Shown: in pieces, positions 32,419 through 35,975 of the stretch
Layout: every line of letters starts with the position of its first letter
Numbering within the stretch: position 1 is the stretch's first letter
DNA from: Microbacteriaceae bacterium
GTDB lineage: Bacteria > Actinomycetota > Actinomycetes > Actinomycetales > Microbacteriaceae
Assembly (NCBI GenBank): GCA_003852775.1
Contig: RDDZ01000002.1
Location: forward strand, 1-35,975
Direction: 5' to 3'
Length of the DNA stretch: 35,975 bases
Made by a program: the position numbers and the translations under genes
Notes under the pieces: model-generated
Databases searched by the model: none
What the model was told of the DNA's origin: nothing
The model's input: the letters and a program-made list of their open reading frames with translations, nothing else

Positions 32419-33849
32419 ATGGACCGTCCGTACGGCTCCTACGCCGACGTTCTGCTCAAGGCCCGATACCGGCCGGCAGAGCTGATCGGGCAGGGCGGCA
32501 TGGCCAAGGTCTACCGCGCGCGCGACGAGCAGCTCGGCCGCGACGTCGCGATCAAGCTCTTCGGCGCCATCCCCGCGGGCACGGAGGCCACCCCGGTGTT
32601 CACCGCGGAGCTCCGGATGCTCGCCTCCCTCAACCACCACGGGATCGTCACGCTGCTCGACGCAGGCATCGACGACTCGATCCCGACGGAGCCGCACCCG
32701 TTCCTCGTGATGGAGCTCGTCAACGGCCCCGACCTCGAGCAGGCGATCAAGTCGGGTGACCTCACCCCCCGCGCGATCGCCGAGCTCGGCTACGACCTCG
32801 CCGAGGCCCTCGACTACGTGCACGCGAACGGCGTCGTGCATCGCGACCTCAAGCCGAGCAACGTCATGCTCGTCGACTACGGCGCGAGCGACGTGCGCAC
32901 GCGCGCCCGCCTCACCGACTTCGGCATCGCGTTCGACGCGGCCGCCGCGCTCGGCCCCGAGGAGACCAACACCACCGGCACGGCGGCGTACCTCAGCCCC
33001 GAGCAGGTGCTGCGTGACCTCGTGGGGCCCGCATCCGACGTCTACTCGCTCGGCCTCGTGCTGCTCGAGTGCTTCACGCGGCACATCGAGTTCCCGGGCG
33101 ACCCGTCGGCCTCCGCCGTCTCGCGCCTCAAGACCGACCCGGTCATCCCCGCCGAGCTGAGCTCGGCGTGGCGCAGCCTCCTCGCCGCGATGCTGCAGCG
33201 CGACCCCGCGCAGCGCCCGCCCATGCGCGACGTGCTGCTCGCGCTGCGGCAGATCATCGTCGACGAGGCCGGACGCCACCGCAACCGCCCGGCGCCCGTG
33301 CCGATCGAGGAGACGGCGCGCATGAACGCCGTGCACCGCTACCAGCCGGTCGCGCGCCCCGGCGACGAGGTCTTCGAGCGCGTCGCCAACCTCGCGCGCC
33401 GCGTGGCCGAGACGCCCGTGGCGATCGTGAGCCTCATCGAGCACGACGACATCCGCTTCCTCGCGCACCCCGGCACCGACATGGAGTCGCTCGCCCGCGA
33501 GGACGGCCTGTGCTCGTCGGTCGTCGCGCACGACGAGCCGTGGGTGGTCGAGAACTGCCTGCTCGACCCGCGCGCCTCCGAGCACGGCCTCGTGACGGGC
33601 GACTTCGGGATGCGGTTCTACGCGGGCGTGCCGATCAAGTCGCCGCAGGGCTACAACGTGGGCGTCATCTCGGTCGTCGACTTCAAGGCGCGCACCCTCG
33701 GCGAGGGGCAGCTCGAGTCGCTGCGCGACCTCGCCGCGCTCCTCACCGACGAGCTCGAGCTCAAGGTCGCGAGCCGCCAGCTCCGCAGCGAGCTCACGTC
33801 GGCCGGCGACACGCCGACGCCGGCGGTGCGGTACCCGCACGCCGTCTAG
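32419..33849 (+). CDS. Soluble Ser/Thr protein kinase with C-terminal GAF domain
   Basis: The 476-aa protein has a full Hanks-type kinase at about 14-280: glycine loop IGQGGMAKVYRA, K46 (VAIK), H141-R-D143-LKPSN, D167-FG and YLSPEQ in place of APE. All catalytic residues are present. A GAF domain follows at about 310-455 (VAIVSLIEHDDIRFLAHPG, DGLCSSVVAHDEPWVVENCL, GVPIKSPQGYNVGVISVVD). It has no TM helix and no PASTA repeats, unlike PknB. GAF domains bind small ligands or sense redox state, so kinase activity may respond to an internal signal. ATG 32419 is chosen from the ribosome binding site; an upstream ATG (32374) overlaps the promoter palindrome. Targets are unknown. Confidence 0.9.
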   Translation: MDRPYGSYADVLLKARYRPAELIGQGGMAKVYRARDEQLGRDVAIKLFGAIPAGTEATPVFTAELRMLASLNHHGIVTLLDAGIDDSIPTEPHPFLVMELVNGPDLEQAIKSGDLTPRAIAELGYDLAEALDYVHANGVVHRDLKPSNVMLVDYGASDVRTRARLTDFGIAFDAAAALGPEETNTTGTAAYLSPEQVLRDLVGPASDVYSLGLVLLECFTRHIEFPGDPSASAVSRLKTDPVIPAELSSAWRSLLAAMLQRDPAQRPPMRDVLLALRQIIVDEAGRHRNRPAPVPIEETARMNAVHRYQPVARPGDEVFERVANLARRVAETPVAIVSLIEHDDIRFLAHPGTDMESLAREDGLCSSVVAHDEPWVVENCLLDPRASEHGLVTGDFGMRFYAGVPIKSPQGYNVGVISVVDFKARTLGEGQLESLRDLAALLTDELELKVASRQLRSELTSAGDTPTPAVRYPHAV

Positions 33850-33883
33850 GAATGAACGCGGGATCCATGCAGTTGCATCGACC

Positions 33884-34918
33884 ATGACGCAGCAGCTGGA
33901 ACTCGGTCTCGACACCTTCGGCGACGTGACGGTCGATGCCGACGGCAACCGCCTCCCCTACGCCCAGGTGATCCGCAACACGGTCGAGCAGGGCGTGCTC
34001 GCCGACAGGCTCGGGGTCGACGTGTTCGGCGTCGGGGAGCACCACCGCGACGACTTCGCCGTGAGCGCCCCCGAGATCCTGCTCGCCGCGATCGCGGCCC
34101 GCACCGAGCGCATCAAGCTCTCGACCGCCGTGACGGTGCTGTCCTCCGACGACCCCGTGCGCGTGTTCGAGCGCTTCTCGACGCTGCACGCCGTCTCGAG
34201 CGGGCGCGCCGAGATCACGATCGGGCGCGGCTCGTTCACCGAGTCGTTCCCGCTGTTCGGCTACGACCTGCACGACTACGAGGTGCTCTTCGAGGAGAAG
34301 ATCGACCTGCTCGCCGAGCTGCTCAAGGAGCAGCCCGTCACCTGGCAGGGCACGACGCGCGCGCCGCTCGTCGACGCGGACGTCTTCCCCAAGACCGAGG
34401 GCGGCCCCATCCGCACGTGGGTCGGCGTCGGCGGCTCCCCGGAGTCGGTCGTGCGCGCGGCCCGCTACGGCTTCCCGCTCGCCCTCGCGATCATCGGCGG
34501 CGACCCCGCCCGCTTCGCGCCCTACGTCGACCTCTACCATCGCGCGCTCGCGCAGCTCGGCGCCGACGACCTCCCGGTGGGCGTGCACTCGCCCGGCTTC
34601 ATCGCCGACACCGACGAGGAGGCCGTCGAGACAGCGTGGCCGCACTACCGTGCGATGGCGGAGCGGATCGGGCGCGAGCGCGGCTGGGGCCCCATCACGC
34701 GCGACTCGTTCGAGCTCGAGGTGCAGCACGGTTCGCAGTACGTGGGCTCGCCGGAGACGGTCGCCCAGAAGATCGCCGCGACGGTGCGCACGCTCGGCGT
34801 GCAGCGCTTCGACTTCAAGTACGCCTCGGGCACGGTGCCGCACGAGAAGCTCATGCACACGATCGAGCTCTACGGCGGGGTCGTGATCCCGCGCGTGCGC
34901 GAGCTGCTCGCCGCCTAG
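33884..34918 (+). CDS. LLM-class flavin-dependent oxidoreductase
   Basis: The 344-aa luciferase-like monooxygenase starts QQLELGLDTFGDVTVDADG. Family marks are VFGVGEHHRDDFAVSAPEIL (the active-site His pair), IKLSTAVTVLSSDDPVRVFE, SSGRAEITIGRGSFTESFPLFGYD and RTWVGVGGSPESVVRAA. These enzymes use FMNH2 or F420H2 and O2 to oxidise small organic substrates. No substrate can be named. It lies 34 bp after the kinase gene, so they may be co-transcribed; its start has only a weak ribosome binding site, with TTGCAT 5 nt upstream. Its TAG stop is part of the CTAG that an IS481-type element has targeted, so the protein is intact. Confidence 0.9.
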   Translation: MTQQLELGLDTFGDVTVDADGNRLPYAQVIRNTVEQGVLADRLGVDVFGVGEHHRDDFAVSAPEILLAAIAARTERIKLSTAVTVLSSDDPVRVFERFSTLHAVSSGRAEITIGRGSFTESFPLFGYDLHDYEVLFEEKIDLLAELLKEQPVTWQGTTRAPLVDADVFPKTEGGPIRTWVGVGGSPESVVRAARYGFPLALAIIGGDPARFAPYVDLYHRALAQLGADDLPVGVHSPGFIADTDEEAVETAWPHYRAMAERIGRERGWGPITRDSFELEVQHGSQYVGSPETVAQKIAATVRTLGVQRFDFKYASGTVPHEKLMHTIELYGGVVIPRVRELLAA

Positions 34919-34919
34919 T
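34914..34919. other. IS481-type target site CCTAGT
   Basis: CCTAGT fits NCTAGN, the preferred target of IS481 (known from Bordetella), which is duplicated on insertion. Its CTAG holds the stop of the oxidoreductase on the plus strand and the stop of the transposase on the minus strand. The second copy would lie just beyond the window end and cannot be seen. Confidence 0.6.
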
Positions 34920-35880
34920 TGTAGTTCCTCGTGAGGTTGTGAACGCGGGCTGCGGGGACTTGGCCGCCGATTCCGGTGTGGGGTCGGTGGTGATTGTAGT
35001 GATGGAGCCAGTCGGGGTAGGTCGCTGATCGGGCGGCGTCGCTGAGGTAGGTGGCCGCGTATGCCCACTCGGCGGCGAGGGTGCGGTTGAAGCGTTCGAC
35101 CTTGCCGTTGGTCTGGGGTCGGTAGGGGCGGGTGAAGCGATGCTTCACGCCCTTGCCGAGTGCGTCGGCGAAGGCGCGGGATCGGTAGCAGGAGCCGTTG
35201 TCGGTCATCACCGCGCGGACAGTGATGCCGTGCTCGGCGAAGAACGCGCGGGCGCGGAGCCAGAACCCGGCCGCGGTCTCCTTGCGCTCATCGGAGAGCT
35301 CTTCGGAGTAGGCGAGCCTCGAGTAGTCGTCGACTGCGTGGTGCAGGAACGCGTAGCCGAGGCCGCGTTTCTTGTTGTGTCGGTTGCCGACCGTGCGGCC
35401 CAGCATCCGGTGCCCACCGCCATCGGGGATGCGGCCGAGTTTCTTGATATCGACATGCACCAATTCACCCGGCGCCGAAACCTCGTAACGGACCGGCTTC
35501 GCCTTCCGGACCGGCAGCCCGGTGACCTGATCGAGGTGCGCCAGCAACGGCATCCGATACCGATCCAGAACCCGCCCGACCGTCGAGCGAGGAACACCGA
35601 GGTGATAGCCGATGCGATGCGGACCCCACCGCCTCGTGAACCGCAGGGCGACGATCCGTCGCTCGAGACGCTGCGGAGACCGGGACGGTGACCGGTGCGG
35701 GCGCGAGCTGCGATCCGTCAACGGCAACCCGGCCCGATACCGGGCAGCCCATTTCGACGCCGTCGCCGGCGAGCACTGGAATCGCTCCGCAGCCCGCCGA
35801 ATCGGCCAGCCATCATCGACGATCAACTTCGCAAGCCGACGCCTGCCCTCCGCCGTGAAAGGCGTTCTACCCTGAGACAC
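34915..35880 (-). CDS. IS481-family transposase
   Basis: The 321-aa protein reads MSQGRTPFTAEGRRRLAKLI (GTG start), a helix-turn-helix (WPIRRAAERFQCSPATASKW), a second HTH (GPHRIGYHLGVPRSTVGRVL) and an RNase H-fold core with D144 (HVDIKKLG), D227 (MTDNGS) and E262 (NGKVERFNR), the DDE triad, with 34 residues between the second D and E, followed by YNHHRPH. It is full length and looks active. The frame opens at ATG 35928, but GTG 35880 has GGAGG at 5 nt and matches the usual IS481 N-terminus. The stop codon lies outside the element, in the target CTAG, and the last codons cross the left inverted repeat. Translation may be limited by a hairpin over the start. Confidence 0.92.
   Translation of the reverse strand: MSQGRTPFTAEGRRRLAKLIVDDGWPIRRAAERFQCSPATASKWAARYRAGLPLTDRSSRPHRSPSRSPQRLERRIVALRFTRRWGPHRIGYHLGVPRSTVGRVLDRYRMPLLAHLDQVTGLPVRKAKPVRYEVSAPGELVHVDIKKLGRIPDGGGHRMLGRTVGNRHNKKRGLGYAFLHHAVDDYSRLAYSEELSDERKETAAGFWLRARAFFAEHGITVRAVMTDNGSCYRSRAFADALGKGVKHRFTRPYRPQTNGKVERFNRTLAAEWAYAATYLSDAARSATYPDWLHHYNHHRPHTGIGGQVPAARVHNLTRNYN
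34920..34945. repeat. Left terminal inverted repeat of the IS481 element
   Basis: Begins TGTAGTTCCTCGTGAGG and ends TTGTGAACG. It pairs with the right repeat at 24 of 26 positions (differences at the 13th and 16th base). It also encodes the C-terminal residues of the transposase. Confidence 0.9.
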
Positions 35881-35939
35881 GAAGACCTCCGTTGTGAAGA
35901 AGTGAGTGTGGTAACCCACATCCTCCACGGAGGTCTTCG
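35880..35939 (-). promoter_or_regulatory. 13-bp inverted repeat covering the transposase RBS and start
   Basis: CGAAGACCTCCGT (35880-35892) is the exact reverse complement of ACGGAGGTCTTCG (35927-35939). In a minus-strand transcript coming from outside the element, the second arm contains the GGAGG and the first base of the GTG start, so the stem would hide both. A smaller hairpin, TGTGG-GTTA-CCACA, lies in the loop. The pattern is suited to preventing transposase synthesis from read-through transcripts. Confidence 0.6.
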
Positions 35940-35949
35940 CTAACTCAGC

Positions 35950-35975
35950 CGTTCACAACGTCCCGAGGAACTACA
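35950..35975. repeat. Right terminal inverted repeat of the IS481 element
   Basis: Read inward on the minus strand it begins TGTAGTTCCTCGGGACG and ends TTGTGAACG. It is the end of the window; the adjoining sequence is not available. Confidence 0.9.

Larger units (their letters stand above)
34920..35975 (-). mobile_element. Complete IS481-family insertion sequence (1056 bp)
   Basis: Bounded by 26-bp inverted repeats with two mismatches and carrying one transposase gene that fills it. Length, single ORF, DDE transposase and NCTAGN target all agree with the IS481 family. The right boundary is the last base of the window. Confidence 0.9.

Noticed and set aside
1-35975. CRISPR array
   Set aside because: No regularly spaced repeat of 20-40 bp was seen on either strand; the only tandem array is the 45-bp one at 644-688.

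Overview
The window is very GC-rich DNA with tightly packed, often overlapping genes. It fits an actinobacterium, most likely of the Microbacteriaceae: it has a DUF222/13E12-type HNH protein, paired crcB genes, actinobacterial small membrane proteins and several TAnnnT promoters placed 6-7 nt before the start codon (leaderless transcription). The family assignment is an inference. No rRNA, tRNA or CRISPR array was seen.

Layout. 1-3.6 kb is ordinary chromosome: the tail of a truncated gene, a RibD/DHFR-like reductase, a DUF222-HNH protein, a two-gene fluoride channel (crcB pair) and a small membrane-protein fragment. 3.6-14.5 kb is one tight operon of five genes: a 3-TM protein, a secreted/anchored VWA protein with a Pro-Arg-rich cytoplasmic tail, a large tubulin-like (Tubulin_2-type) GTPase, a 1048-aa coiled-coil two-TM protein and an exported HNH nuclease. 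It looks like a membrane-spanning machine built round a bacterial tubulin relative and is one of the two candidates for a poorly described system. 14.5-16.9 kb holds a divergent marR/MFS efflux pair with visible operator repeats, and a decayed paralogue of the 3.3-kb small membrane gene.

16.95-29.84 kb is a probable defence island of six genes. Its leader has nested hairpins, a 9-bp intrinsic terminator and a hairpin over the ribosome binding site. The genes encode an AIPR/DGQHR-like protein, an unknown protein, a HEPN-motif protein, an Eco57I/PglX-like N6-adenine methyltransferase, a PLD-SNF2 helicase and a DUF262-HNH nuclease with a C-terminal RAMA-like domain. It resembles BREX, DISARM and GmrSD parts list-wise but has none of the signature genes (no pglZ, no drmA/drmB), so I treat it as a distinct modification-linked system.

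29.8-34.9 kb returns to housekeeping-type genes: a TspO-like membrane protein, a zinc-ribbon miniprotein coupled to a nitronate monooxygenase, a soluble Ser/Thr kinase fused to a GAF domain, and a luciferase-like flavin oxidoreductase. A complete IS481-family element (34920-35975) was inserted at the CTAG that forms the oxidoreductase stop codon. The window ends exactly at the outer end of the element, as expected if the assembly broke at a repeat.
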